Shown in pieces: positions 44,463-58,338 of a stretch of 64,000 nt of DNA. The stretch is from Micrococcus terreus (GTDB lineage Bacteria > Actinomycetota > Actinomycetes > Actinomycetales > Micrococcaceae): contig NZ_FPCG01000005.1 of NCBI RefSeq assembly GCF_900116905.1, forward strand, positions 123,632 through 187,631. The letters run 5' to 3'. The position numbers and the translations under genes are program-made. Numbering within the stretch: position 1 is the first letter of the stretch; each line of letters begins with the position of its first letter. A model generated the notes under the pieces. It was given only the letters and a program-made list of their open reading frames with translations, was not told the origin of the DNA and did no database searches.

Positions 44463-47271
44463 CGTGCCAACTCTGCCCGGTGCCCACAGAGACGTCCAAC
44501 GGGACAGTGAGGTCCGCGGCCCGTCCCATCCGTTCGGTGAGCAGTGTGGTGGCGGCCTCCAACTCCTCCACGGGCACCTCCAGGACGAGCTCGTCATGGA
44601 CCTGCAGCAGCATCCGGGTGGCCATCTGCTCCTGCTCCAGACCGCGGGCCACATCCAGCATGGCCCGCTTGATGATGTCTGCGGCCGAGCCCTGGATCGG
44701 CGCGTTCAGGGCGGCGCGTTCGGCCATGTCCCTCAGCTGGCGGTTGTCGCTGTTCAGGTCCGGGAGGTAGCGGCGTCGCCCCTCGATGGTGGAGGTGAAC
44801 CCGTCCTGACGAGCCTGTTTCACCACGTCCTGCAGGTAGTCGCGCACGGCGCCGAAGCGGTCGAAGTACCCCTTCATCAGCTGCCGCGCCTCGTCCACGG
44901 GGATCTGCAGCTGCTTGGAGAGCCCGAACGAGCTCAGCCCGTAGGCCAGGCCATAGCTCATCGCCTTGACCTTGGCGCGCATCTCGCCGGTGACGTCCTC
45001 CGGCTCCACGCCGAACACCTGGGCGCCGACGAACCGGTGCAGATCCTCGCCCTCGCGGAACGCCTGGATCAGACCGTCGTCCCCGGAGAGGTGGGCCATG
45101 ATGCGCATCTCGATCTGGGAGTAGTCCGCGGTCAGCAGCCGGTGCCCCTCCCCCGCGACGAACACCTCTCGGATCCGGCGACCTGCCTCGGTGCGGACCG
45201 GGATGTTCTGCAGGTTCGGATGCAGGCTGGAGAGGCGACCGGTGGCAGCCGTGGTCTGCGAGTACGTGGTGTGGATCCGGCCATCCGGTGCCACCGACTC
45301 GCGCAGGCCCTCCACGGTCTGGCGCAGCTTGGTGGCGTCCCGGTGGCGCATCAGGTTCTCCAGGAACGGATGCTGGGTCTGGGCCAGCAGATCCTGCAGG
45401 GACTCGACATCCGTGGAGTAGCCGGTCTTGGTCTTGCGCGTCTTGGGCATGTCCAGCTGTTCGAACAGCAGGGTCTGCAGCTGCTTGGGGGAGCCCAGGT
45501 TCACCTTTGCCCCGCCGGTCTCCTCGGCCACGGAGGCCCACGCCGACTCCTGGGCCGCCTCGATCGCCTCGGTGAACTCCCCGTACAGGGTGTCCAGCTG
45601 CTGCCGGTCCACCTCGATGCCGGCCAGCTCCATCTGCACCAGCACATGGGCCACCGGGATCTCCAGGCCCTGCAGCAGCTGCTGACCACCGCGCTCCACC
45701 AGCTGCGGGGTGAAGGTCTCGGAGAGCCGGCGCACCATCCACGCGGATCGCACGGACTGCTCGGCCTGGGCGCGCAGCTGCTCGGCGGCGTCAGGGTCCG
45801 TGCCGTCCAGGTCCAGTTCGCCTTGGCCGCTGGACTGTCCCTGGTCCGGCTCCACCTCGAGGGTGGACTGCAGGTGGGTCTGCACCAGCGCATCGAGTCC
45901 GTAGGAACGGCGGTCCGGCTGGATCAGGTAGGCCGAGAGCGCCACGTCGTCCACCACACCGGCCAGGGTGATGTCCTGCCCCAGTCCGCTGCGGTGTCCC
46001 GCCGAGGCCAGGGCCTTGGCGGCGGCCTTCAGGTCATGCACGGCCTTGTCTTGGCCGGCATCGGCCAGATACCTCCCGACGACGGCCCCCACCTCCGTGC
46101 CTGCCGCACCGGTGTCCTCGCCCGGCACAGCGAGGGACACGTACAGACCCCGCTCCTCGGTGGCCAGGGCGACTCCCACGGGCACGCCGTGGTCTCCGGG
46201 GGCCGGCACCTTGCGCTTGGGCAGCAGCGCGGGACCATCGAGCACCACGTGCACGCCCATCAGCGCCGAGGACTCCTCCTGCAGGAACCGCTCCAGCTGG
46301 TCGGCGGACTCGGCGATCTCGAACTCAAGGGTCTCCTCGGCCTCGGGCGCCGGGGCATCCTCCCCGAGACGTTCGGCGATCGTGTCGAACAGGCGCTGGC
46401 GGACGGTGTTGAACTGCAGGGCGTCGAAGAGCTCCTCGACCGCCTCGCGGTCCGGCTGCTCCAGTGCGGTGGCCTCCAGGTCCACGGGCAGCTCCAGGTC
46501 GCGGATCAGGGCGTTGAGCCTGCGGTTGCGGCGCACATCCTCGGCGTGGGCACGCAGGTTCTCGCCGGCCTTGCCCTTGATCTGTTCGGCGTTCTCCAGC
46601 ACCTGCTCGGAGGTGCCGTACAGGCCGATCCACTTGGCCGCGGTCTTGGGCCCCACTCCCGGGACGCCGGGCAGGTTGTCCGCCGTCTCCCCCACCAGGG
46701 CCGCCAGGTCGGGGTAGTTCGCCGGATCGACCCCGTACTTCTCGCGAATGGCATCAGCGTCCATGGGCGGGATGTCGGAGACGCCCTTCTTGGGATAGAG
46801 CACCAGGGTCTGGTCGGTGATCAGCTGGAAGGCGTCACGGTCGCCGGAGACCACGCGGGTCTCCCAGCCGACGGCCTCGGCGCGGGCGGCGAAGGTGGCC
46901 ACGATGTCGTCGGCCTCGAAGCCGTCCATGGTCACGGTGGGGATGTTCATCGCCTGCATGACCTTGACGATCAGGTCCACCTGGCCGTGGAACTCCTCAG
47001 GGGTCTTGGACCGCCCCGCCTTGTACTCGGTGTAGTCCTCTGAGCGGAAGGTGGGGGTGTCCAGATCGAAGGCGACCGCCACGTGCGTGGGCCTCTGCTG
47101 GCGGATCATGGTCAGCAGCATGTTCGTGAACCCGTAGACGGCGTTGGTGTGCTGACCGGTGTCGGTCACGAAGTTCTCCACCGGCAGGGCGTAGAAGGCA
47201 CGGAACGCCATGGAGTGTCCGTCGATGACGAGCAGGCGAGAGGGCGTGGCGGAATTGCTGGAGTCGGTCAC
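44449..47271 (-). CDS. polA: DNA polymerase I
   Basis: Repair and Okazaki-fragment polymerase. The protein has 940 residues from the GTG at 47271, preferred over the ATG at 47292 because TAGGCT (47279-47284) lies 7 nt before the GTG. The 5' nuclease domain occupies about 1-310 (VIDGHSMAFRAFYALP, GFEADDIVATFAARA, GVGPKTAAKWI). The middle domain lacks the DxE exonuclease motif, so proofreading is probably absent, as I recall for mycobacterial PolA. Polymerase motifs include DYSQIEMRIMAHLSGD and LLQVHDELVLEV. Confidence 0.96.
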   Translation of the reverse strand: MTDSSNSATPSRLLVIDGHSMAFRAFYALPVENFVTDTGQHTNAVYGFTNMLLTMIRQQRPTHVAVAFDLDTPTFRSEDYTEYKAGRSKTPEEFHGQVDLIVKVMQAMNIPTVTMDGFEADDIVATFAARAEAVGWETRVVSGDRDAFQLITDQTLVLYPKKGVSDIPPMDADAIREKYGVDPANYPDLAALVGETADNLPGVPGVGPKTAAKWIGLYGTSEQVLENAEQIKGKAGENLRAHAEDVRRNRRLNALIRDLELPVDLEATALEQPDREAVEELFDALQFNTVRQRLFDTIAERLGEDAPAPEAEETLEFEIAESADQLERFLQEESSALMGVHVVLDGPALLPKRKVPAPGDHGVPVGVALATEERGLYVSLAVPGEDTGAAGTEVGAVVGRYLADAGQDKAVHDLKAAAKALASAGHRSGLGQDITLAGVVDDVALSAYLIQPDRRSYGLDALVQTHLQSTLEVEPDQGQSSGQGELDLDGTDPDAAEQLRAQAEQSVRSAWMVRRLSETFTPQLVERGGQQLLQGLEIPVAHVLVQMELAGIEVDRQQLDTLYGEFTEAIEAAQESAWASVAEETGGAKVNLGSPKQLQTLLFEQLDMPKTRKTKTGYSTDVESLQDLLAQTQHPFLENLMRHRDATKLRQTVEGLRESVAPDGRIHTTYSQTTAATGRLSSLHPNLQNIPVRTEAGRRIREVFVAGEGHRLLTADYSQIEMRIMAHLSGDDGLIQAFREGEDLHRFVGAQVFGVEPEDVTGEMRAKVKAMSYGLAYGLSSFGLSKQLQIPVDEARQLMKGYFDRFGAVRDYLQDVVKQARQDGFTSTIEGRRRYLPDLNSDNRQLRDMAERAALNAPIQGSAADIIKRAMLDVARGLEQEQMATRMLLQVHDELVLEVPVEELEAATTLLTERMGRAADLTVPLDVSVGTGQSWHDAAH

Positions 47272-47278
47272 GGGTGCC

Positions 47279-47284
47279 AGCCTA
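47279..47284 (-). promoter_or_regulatory. Leaderless-type -10 box of polA
   Basis: TAGGCT on the minus strand, 7 nt before the GTG at 47271. It lies in the 19-bp gap between the divergent polA and thioesterase starts. Confidence 0.5.
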
Positions 47285-47290
47285 GTGCTC

Positions 47291-47806
47291 ATGGACCAGC
47301 CCAGCGATGTCAGCTACACCCCCGGTGTCACCCCCCAGCCCACCCCCGAGGAACGGGAGGCGCTGATGCGGGCGCACGGCATCCCGCCGGAGATGTTCGA
47401 CCGGATGGGACCCTTCGGGGTCAGCCCCCTGGCGGCGAAGATGGGCATCGTCTTCCAGGAGCTGACCGCAGATCTGCTGGTGGCCACCATGCCCGTGGCC
47501 GGCAACGAGCAGAACGCCGGGCTGCTGCACGGCGGTGCCCACCTGGTGCTCGGGGAGACCCTGGGTTCGGTGGCGGCCGTGCTGCATGCCCAGGAGAAGT
47601 TCGGCGAGCTTCGGCCGGTGGTCGGCATCGAGATCGGGGCTTCCCACCAGCGGGCGGCCGCCTCCGGCACCGTGACCGGGACCTGCACCCCCATCCACCG
47701 GGGGCGGACCCTGACGACCCACGAGATCGTGGTGACCGACGAGGCCGGGCGGCGACTGTCCACCATCCGGATGACGAACATGATCCTGGACCGGCCGTCG
47801 TCGTGA
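47291..47806 (+). CDS. PaaI-family hotdog-fold thioesterase
   Basis: Predicted acyl-CoA thioesterase. The protein has 171 residues from the ATG at 47291; GTG at 47285 is an alternative. The hotdog motif NAGLLHGGAHLVLGETLGSVAA (N-x2-G-x2-HGG) lies near residue 78 and is followed by VVGIEIGASHQRAA and GTVTGTCTPIHRGRTLTTHEI. Its start is only 19 bp from the divergent polA start, so their promoters must overlap or lie within each other's coding sequence. Confidence 0.9.
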   Translation: MDQPSDVSYTPGVTPQPTPEEREALMRAHGIPPEMFDRMGPFGVSPLAAKMGIVFQELTADLLVATMPVAGNEQNAGLLHGGAHLVLGETLGSVAAVLHAQEKFGELRPVVGIEIGASHQRAAASGTVTGTCTPIHRGRTLTTHEIVVTDEAGRRLSTIRMTNMILDRPSS

Positions 47807-47849
47807 CCTGCCTGCCGCTCACGTGCAGGTGAGAGCACCCGCCGGCGTG

Positions 47850-47855
47850 TAATCT
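47850..47855 (+). promoter_or_regulatory. Candidate -10 box of the tRNA-Leu gene
   Basis: TAATCT, 36 bp before the mature tRNA 5' end, in the 85-bp spacer after the thioesterase gene. A weak inverted repeat ACCTGC/GCAGGT (47806-47830) precedes it. Confidence 0.5.
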
Positions 47856-47891
47856 GTAGAGGCCGCGTGACCGATCAGGTCGCGCAGCCAG

Positions 47892-47973
47892 GCCCGAATG
47901 GCGGAATTGGCAGACGCGCCGCACTCAAAATGCGGTACCTCACGGTGTGTGGGTTCAAATCCCACTTCGGGCA
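47892..47973 (+). tRNA. tRNA-Leu, anticodon CAA
   Basis: A cloverleaf can be drawn: acceptor arms GCCCGAA and TTCGGGC, and anticodon stem CCGCA/TGCGG with loop CTCAAAA (anticodon CAA at 47926-47928). There is a long variable region of the type II (Leu/Ser/Tyr) class, and a T arm GTGGG-TTCAAAT-CCCAC. The discriminator is A at 47973. CCA is not encoded (the next bases are CATG). It reads UUG codons. Confidence 0.95.
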
Positions 47974-47974
47974 C

Positions 47975-48577
47975 ATGTCAGATCTTTCAGCTTCCGCGCC
48001 GGCTCCGGAGCGCCTGCGGGTCGTGGTGGCCGAGGACGAACCGCTGATCCGGATGGACATCGTGGAGATCCTCACCGCTGAGGGCTACCAGGTGGTCGGG
48101 GAGGCCGAGAACGGCCAGCGCGCCGTGGACCTGGCCCAGCAGCTGGTGCCGGACGTCGTGCTGATGGACGTGAAGATGCCCGTGCTGGACGGCATCAGCG
48201 CCGCCGAGCAGATCGCCTCGGAGAAGATCGCCCCGGTGGTCCTGCTGACCGCGTTCAGCCAGCGCGAGCTCGTGGAACGGGCCCGGGATGCCGGTGCCAT
48301 GGCCTATGTGGTCAAGCCGTTCAGCGAGAAGGACCTGGTGCCCGCGATCGAGCTGGCCGTGGCCCGCTTTGACGAGCTGCGGGCCCTGGAGGACGAGGTG
48401 TCCGACCTCGCCGAGCAGTTCGCCACCCGCAAGATCGTGGAGCGCGCCAAGTCCCTGTTGACCTCGCAGATGGACATGAGCGAGCCGGAGGCCTTCCGCT
48501 GGATCCAGAAGTCCTCCATGGACCGTCGGCTGACCATGCGTGAGGTGGCCCAGACGGTCATCGACCAGATGGGCTGA
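47975..48577 (+). CDS. ANTAR-domain response regulator (PdtaR/AmiR-NasT type)
   Basis: RNA-binding response regulator acting by antitermination; PdtaR of Mycobacterium is the closest known type. The 200-residue protein has a receiver domain at about 15-130 with acidic pocket VVVAEDEP, phospho-acceptor VVLMDVKMP and KPFSEKDL. The ANTAR domain (about 145-197) has KSLLTSQMDMSEPEAFRWIQ and the C-terminal MREVAQTVID. The ATG begins 1 nt after the tRNA discriminator base and has no Shine-Dalgarno outside the tRNA. The next start-like codons would cut into the receiver domain. Confidence 0.92.
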   Translation: MSDLSASAPAPERLRVVVAEDEPLIRMDIVEILTAEGYQVVGEAENGQRAVDLAQQLVPDVVLMDVKMPVLDGISAAEQIASEKIAPVVLLTAFSQRELVERARDAGAMAYVVKPFSEKDLVPAIELAVARFDELRALEDEVSDLAEQFATRKIVERAKSLLTSQMDMSEPEAFRWIQKSSMDRRLTMREVAQTVIDQMG

Positions 48578-48607
48578 CCCCGCACCGGAAGCCGGTACGG
48601 GATCAGC
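48573..48607 (-). terminator. Terminator of pyk (and end of the ANTAR gene)
   Basis: A 16-bp stem with a 3-nt loop. Two positions mismatch (C/A) on the plus strand but become G-U pairs in minus-strand RNA, so the stem is complete only for the pyk transcript. It lies between the convergent stops. Confidence 0.72.
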
Positions 48608-48630
48608 GCGTTAGCGGCGGCGGGACCGGC

Positions 48631-50124
48631 TCAGTAGGCCGAGCGGGCGGGCCAGATGCCGACCGGCTCGTAGTACGGACGCTCGTAGCCCTCCAGAGTG
48701 GCACTGCTGTCCAGCAGGTCACCGATCCGGTGCACCTTGAGCGTGTTGGTGGAGCCGGCCTGTCCGGGAGGTGACCCGGCGGCGATGACCACCAGGTCGT
48801 TGATCTGGGCGATGCCGGCCTGGGTCAGTCCCTCGTCCACCTGTGCGGTCATCTTGTCCGTGGAGTCCGCGAACGGCACCATCCAGGGATGGACTCCCCA
48901 GGACAGGCACAGGATGTTGTGTGTGTGCTCCACATGGGTGAACGCGTAGATCATCTGCTGCGGACGCAGTCGGGACAGCCGCCGCGCGGAGTCGCCAGAC
49001 CGGGTGAAGGTGGCCAGGTGCTTCACATCGAGCTGATTGGCGATCTCCACCGCAGCTCGGGTGATGGCGCCGCCGCGGGTCTTGGGGCGTGACCCCAGCG
49101 GCTGGATCCGGTCCAGCCCGTGCGTCTCCGTGGACTCGATGACGTTGGCCATCGTCCGCACGGTCTCCACCGGGTACTTGCCCACGGAGGTCTCGCCGGA
49201 GAGCATCACGGCGTCGGCGCCGTCCAGCACGGCGTTGGCGCAGTCGGAGGCCTCGGCGCGAGTGGGACGTGGATTGTCGATCATCGACTCCAGCACCTGG
49301 GTGGCCACGATCACCGGCTTGGCCCAGCGGCGGGCCAGCTCGATGGCACGCTTCTGCACCACCGGGACGTCCTCCAGGGGCAGCTCCACACCGAGGTCAC
49401 CACGAGCGACCATGATGGCGTCGAAGGCGTCCACGATCTCGTGGATGGCCTCGACGGCCTGGGGCTTCTCGATCTTGGCGATGACGGGGATCTTCCGCCC
49501 CTTCTCCGCCATGATCTCGTGCACGCGGGAGATGTCCTGACCGGAGCGGACGAAGGACAGGGCCACCATGTCCACCCCCAGGTCCAGCGCCCAGCGCAGG
49601 TCCTCCTCGTCCTTGTCCGAGAGGGCTGGGACGTTCACAGCCACACCGGGCAGGTTGATGCCCTTGTTGTCGGAGACCTTGCCGCCGACCGTCACCTCGG
49701 TGATCACGTCGGTGTCGGTGACCTCCACGGCGCGCAGGGCGACCTTGCCGTCATCGATCAGCAGGGTGTCGCCCACGCGCACATCCTGCGGCAGACCGGC
49801 GAAGGTGGTCCCGCAGATCTCCCGGGTGCCCTCGACCTCACGATTGGTGATGGTGAAGGTGTCCCCGACGGCCAACTCGTGCGGCCCGTCGGAGAACCGC
49901 GCCAGACGGATCTTGGGTCCCTGCAGGTCGGCGAAGATCGCCACTGGCCGACGTGCATCCGCAGCGGCCTGGCGGACCGTGGTGTACGTCTGCTCGTGGA
50001 CCGTGTAGTCGCCGTGGCTCATGTTCATCCGAGCGACGTCCACTCCGGCATCGATCAGGGCTCGGGTGTTGTCGTATCCCTGGGTCGCAGGACCGAAGGT
50101 CGCGACGATCTTGGCATGTCTCAT
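48631..50124 (-). CDS. pyk: Pyruvate kinase
   Basis: Last ATP-forming step of glycolysis. The 497-residue protein has an N terminus RHAKIVATFGPATQ, KIEKPQAVEAIHEIV (catalytic Lys and Glu region) near 220, and VARGDLGVELPLEDVP near 245. The signature MLSGETSVGKYPVETVRTM and a C-terminal allosteric domain (about 355-490) are also present. The ATG follows TAGGCT by 6 nt without a Shine-Dalgarno, suggesting a leaderless message. It is transcribed away from gltD, which ends 95 bp upstream in the same direction. Confidence 0.96.
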   Translation of the reverse strand: MRHAKIVATFGPATQGYDNTRALIDAGVDVARMNMSHGDYTVHEQTYTTVRQAAADARRPVAIFADLQGPKIRLARFSDGPHELAVGDTFTITNREVEGTREICGTTFAGLPQDVRVGDTLLIDDGKVALRAVEVTDTDVITEVTVGGKVSDNKGINLPGVAVNVPALSDKDEEDLRWALDLGVDMVALSFVRSGQDISRVHEIMAEKGRKIPVIAKIEKPQAVEAIHEIVDAFDAIMVARGDLGVELPLEDVPVVQKRAIELARRWAKPVIVATQVLESMIDNPRPTRAEASDCANAVLDGADAVMLSGETSVGKYPVETVRTMANVIESTETHGLDRIQPLGSRPKTRGGAITRAAVEIANQLDVKHLATFTRSGDSARRLSRLRPQQMIYAFTHVEHTHNILCLSWGVHPWMVPFADSTDKMTAQVDEGLTQAGIAQINDLVVIAAGSPPGQAGSTNTLKVHRIGDLLDSSATLEGYERPYYEPVGIWPARSAY

Positions 50125-50130
50125 GCAGTC

Positions 50131-50136
50131 AGCCTA
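50131..50136 (-). promoter_or_regulatory. Leaderless-type -10 box of pyk
   Basis: TAGGCT on the minus strand, 6 nt before the pyk ATG; no ribosome-binding site in between. Confidence 0.5.
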
Positions 50137-50218
50137 TCCAGCCCCGAGGTCCAGGGCGCACCGCGCTCTGGACTGGGGCCATTGTTCGTGTGGTGATGGT
50201 CTGAAGTTCATCGGCGGA

Positions 50219-51671
50219 TCAGCCCACGCCGATGGCCCGGTCCTGGGGACGGACCGGTGAGGGCAGGCGCGTCCAGCCCTCCAAGTGGCGGTCCACGGCG
50301 GAGGCGCACGCCCGTCCCTCGGCGATGGCCCACACCACCAGCGATGCCCCTCGGCCGGCGTCGCCGCAGGCGAACACGCCTGGCACCTGGGTCATGTAGG
50401 TCTCGTCCCGGGCCAGCAGGCCGCGGTGGTCGCTCAGGCCCAGCTGCTCCTGCAGGCCGGTCTCCTCGACCCCGGTGAACCCCAGGGCCAACAGCACCAG
50501 ATCCGCAGGGATCTCGTGCTCGGTGCCGGGGATCGGTCCGCGGGAACCGTCCGCACGGTACTCGGTCTCAGCCACCTTCAGGGCGCGCACCCGCCCGTGC
50601 TCATCGCCGAGGAACTCGACGGTGGAGGCCAGATAGGTGCGCGTGCCGCCCTCCGCATCGGCCGTGGACACCTCGAACACGTGGGGCGTCATGGGCCAGG
50701 GCTCGTTGGCCGGGCGCTGGCACGGCGGCTTGCGTCCAATCGCCAGCGTGGTGACCGAGGCGGCGCCCTGACGGTGGGCGGTGCCGATGCAGTCTGCACC
50801 CGTGTCACCGCCGCCCAGCACCACCACGTGGCGGCCCTCAGCAGTGATCTGGTCGGGGACCTCGTCACCGGCCACCACGCGGTTGGACTGGACCAGGTAC
50901 TCCATGGCCGGGTGGATCCCATCCAGAGTGCGCCCGGGCAGCTCCAGCTCGCGGGGCCGTTGCGCTCCGGTGGCGACGATCACGGCATCGTAGCCGCGCC
51001 GCAGCTGATCCCAGGAGATGTCCGTGCCCACGTCCACACCTGTCCGGAAGCGGGTGCCCTCGGCCTCCATCTGCTCCAGACGACGGTCCAGGATGTCCTT
51101 CTCCATCTTGAAGTCCGGGATCCCGTAGCGCAGCAGGCCACCGATCCGGTCGTCGCGCTCGTACACCGCCACGGTGAAGCCAGCGCGAGTGAGCTGCTGG
51201 GCCGCTGCCAGTCCTGCAGGACCGGAGCCGACCACGGCCACCGTGTGGCCGTTGAGACGCTGAGGGATCACGGGCTCGAGCCAGCCGTTCTCGAACACCG
51301 TCTCAGCGATCGAGACCTCGACCTGCTTGATGGTGACGGCGGGCTGGTTGATGCCCAGGACACAGGAGCTCTCGCAGGGAGCCGGGCAGATCCGGCCGGT
51401 GACCTCGGGGAAGTTGTTGGTGGAGTGCAGCCGTGCGGCCGCCTCCTCCATCCGCCCTTGGCGCACCAGGTCGTTCCACTCCGGGATCAGGTTGCCCAGC
51501 GGACAGCCGGTGTGACAGAACGGCACTCCGCAGTCCATGCAGCGGCTGGCCTGGGTGCGGACCACAGACGGATCCTGGCGCTCATAGACGTCCTTGAAGT
51601 CCATGATGCGCACCGGCACCGGACGGGACGGGCGCTCCTGGCGCTCACGATGGGTCAGGAATCCACGGGGA

Positions 51672-51679
<8 letters not shown>
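50219..51679 (-). CDS. gltD: Glutamate synthase (NADPH) small subunit
   Basis: Supplies electrons to GltB for glutamate formation. The protein has 486 residues from the GTG at 51679 (ADPRGFLTH), which has GGAGG 6 nt upstream inside the end of gltB and overlaps it by 8 bp. N-terminal iron-sulfur cysteines are [18 protein letters not shown] and PCESSCVLG. The FAD site is [17 protein letters not shown] near 150, and the NADPH site is [13 protein letters not shown] near 290. Confidence 0.95.
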
Positions 51680-56342
<4,663 letters not shown>

Positions 56343-56446
56343 GACGTCGGTCCTTCCTGTGGGCGACGGGAGTCGCGGGGAAGGGGACGTCGTTGGCCCC
56401 GGTCCAGGACGGCGAGGCCGCCCGGGAACAATGTGCAATGCGGTCG

Positions 56447-56452
56447 ATCCTA
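56447..56452 (-). promoter_or_regulatory. Candidate -10 box of gltBD
   Basis: TAGGAT on the minus strand in the 140-bp lgt/gltB spacer. It implies a 5' UTR of about 100 nt. No binding site for a nitrogen regulator could be recognised. Confidence 0.4.
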
Positions 56453-56482
56453 GCGGCCAGGCTCGCATGCCTGTGCCGTGTG

Positions 56483-57496
56483 TCACTCCTGTGACGCAGT
56501 GTTGCGCGAGGCCTGTCCCGGTGTCCGATCCGCCGGCTCCACGGGGGTCGTCTCCAGTGCGCCAGGATCGCTCTCCTCGACCGCGTCCGGCTCCGGCTCG
56601 CGTCCGGGCAGCCACACGGAGTCGGCTTCGGCACGCCCCTCCGGGGTGCGCGGGCGGGTGGCCCAGAGCCAGATCAGGAACGCCACCGCGATCAGGAACA
56701 GCAGCAGTGAGGTCCACACGTTCAGCCGCTCGGTGATCCCCAGGATGGTGATCATCTCGGCGTCGTCGATGCGCAGGCGCTCGATCCACACCCGTCCGGC
56801 CGTGTACCAGGCCACGTAGGCCCAGAGCATCATGCCGCGGCGCAGGCGCAGACGCCGGTCCAGCAGCAGCAGGATGGCCACGCCGAGCAGGTTCCAGAGC
56901 ATCTCGTAGAGGAACGTGGGGTGGAACAGGGTCCCCGACATGTACTCGGTGGGGAAGTTCGGATGATCCGACGAGACCTGCAGGCCCCACGGCAGATCGG
57001 TGGGCCCACCGAAGAGCTCCTGGTTGAAGTAGTTCCCCAGCCGTCCGATGGCCTGGGCCAACAGCACGCCCGGGGCGACCACATCGGCGTAGGCCGAGAG
57101 CTTCACTCCGTACCGGCGGCAGCCGATCCAGGCTCCCACGGCACCCAGCGCCACAGCACCCCAGATGCCCAGGCCGCCTTCCCACACACGCCAGATCCTG
57201 GTCAGGTCACCGGTGCCGTCGAACCCGGGTCCGAAGTAGGCGTCCGGGGAGGAGAACACATGGTACAGACGAGCGCCGACCAGCCCGAACGGAATGGCCC
57301 AGAGGGAGATGTCCACGACTCGCCCCTCGGGACCGCCGCGGGCGGCCCAACGGCGGGAGGCCAGCCACAGTGCCACGATGATCCCGGCCAGGATGCACAG
57401 GGCGTAGGCATGCAGCTTCGTGAAGCCCAGGTCGAATCCGTCCCAGGTCGGGGCCGGGATGGCGGCGGGGACCACGACGGCGGCCAGCGGGCTCAC
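56483..57496 (-). CDS. lgt: Prolipoprotein diacylglyceryl transferase
   Basis: Attaches diacylglycerol to the lipobox cysteine of lipoproteins. The 337-residue protein has seven hydrophobic helices. The family signature [23 protein letters not shown] near residue 145 includes the essential Arg and Asn. The charged C-terminal tail (about 275-337) is Pro/Glu-rich and not conserved. The GTG start at 57496 overlaps the trpA stop (GTGA), so it is the tail of the trp operon, the usual actinobacterial position. Confidence 0.94.
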   Translation of the reverse strand: MSPLAAVVVPAAIPAPTWDGFDLGFTKLHAYALCILAGIIVALWLASRRWAARGGPEGRVVDISLWAIPFGLVGARLYHVFSSPDAYFGPGFDGTGDLTRIWRVWEGGLGIWGAVALGAVGAWIGCRRYGVKLSAYADVVAPGVLLAQAIGRLGNYFNQELFGGPTDLPWGLQVSSDHPNFPTEYMSGTLFHPTFLYEMLWNLLGVAILLLLDRRLRLRRGMMLWAYVAWYTAGRVWIERLRIDDAEMITILGITERLNVWTSLLLFLIAVAFLIWLWATRPRTPEGRAEADSVWLPGREPEPDAVEESDPGALETTPVEPADRTPGQASRNTASQE

Positions 57497-58338
57497 GCGG
57501 TGGCCTCGCGCTGGGTGCCACGTGCCAGGTCTGCGGCGAGCCGGCCGACGGCGGCCGGTCCCCCGTCACGCAGGGCGGCGACGAGGGCGGTTCCCACGAT
57601 GGCACCGTCCGCGTACCGGCCGATCTCCCGGATGTGCTCCGGGCGGGAGACGCCCAGTCCCACGCAGACGCGGGGAGCGCCGGCCTCATGGGCGGCGGCG
57701 ACCACGGACTCGGCGGCGTTGGACACCTGGTCGCGGGCACCGGTGACGCCCATGACCGAGACGCCGTAGACGAAGCCACGGGAGACCTCGGTGATCAGCC
57801 GGACCCGTTCCGGGGTCGAGCTGGGGGCGGTCAGGAAGATCCGGTCCAGTCCGTACCGGTCCGAGGCCGCGAACCACTCCTCGGCCTCCTCGGGAACCAG
57901 GTCTGGCGTGACGATGCCCGCTCCCCCGGCCTCGGCCAGACGACGGGCGAAGGCGTCCACGCCCATCCGGCCCACCAGGTTCCAGTAGGTCATCACCACC
58001 ACCGCCGCGTCGGTGCGCTCGGTGACGGCGCGGACGATCTCGAAGACCTGATCCACGCGGAACCCGTCCGCCAGGACCTGGCTCGTGGCGGCCTGGATGA
58101 CCGGACCGTCCATCACCGGGTCGCTGTAGGGGATCCCGATCTCAATCACGTCCGCGCCGTTGCGCCCCAGCTCCACGGCGGCCTCGATCGAGTCCTCCAC
58201 CGTGGGGTATCCGGCCGGCAGGTAGCCGATCAGGGCGGTGCGGCCCGCTGCGCGAGCCCGCTCGATCGCCTCGGTGGTCAGGGAGCGGACGGAGGAGTCC
58301 TGGGTACGGCTCGTGTCCTGGGGGGTCGATGCGCTCAT
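57493..58338 (-). CDS. trpA: Tryptophan synthase alpha subunit
   Basis: Cleaves indole-3-glycerol phosphate to indole. The protein has 281 residues from the ATG at 58338, sharing one base with the trpB stop (TGATG). Landmarks are ALIGYLPAGYPT, VIEIGIPYSDPVMDGPVIQ (catalytic Glu and Asp), and VTPDLVPEEAEEW. The first 35 residues are a Ser/Thr-rich extension. It is followed by lgt with a 4-bp overlap. Confidence 0.95.
   Translation of the reverse strand: MSASTPQDTSRTQDSSVRSLTTEAIERARAAGRTALIGYLPAGYPTVEDSIEAAVELGRNGADVIEIGIPYSDPVMDGPVIQAATSQVLADGFRVDQVFEIVRAVTERTDAAVVVMTYWNLVGRMGVDAFARRLAEAGGAGIVTPDLVPEEAEEWFAASDRYGLDRIFLTAPSSTPERVRLITEVSRGFVYGVSVMGVTGARDQVSNAAESVVAAAHEAGAPRVCVGLGVSRPEHIREIGRYADGAIVGTALVAALRDGGPAAVGRLAADLARGTQREATA

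Noticed and set aside
44389..47043. 884-codon open frame on the plus strand opposite polA
   Set aside because: Its translation is Leu/Gly/His/Gln-rich and low-complexity, mirrors polA codon structure and matches no family; a typical antisense shadow in high-G+C DNA.
49120..50196. 358-codon plus-strand open frame opposite pyk
   Set aside because: Antisense composition bias only; it also crosses the pyk promoter.
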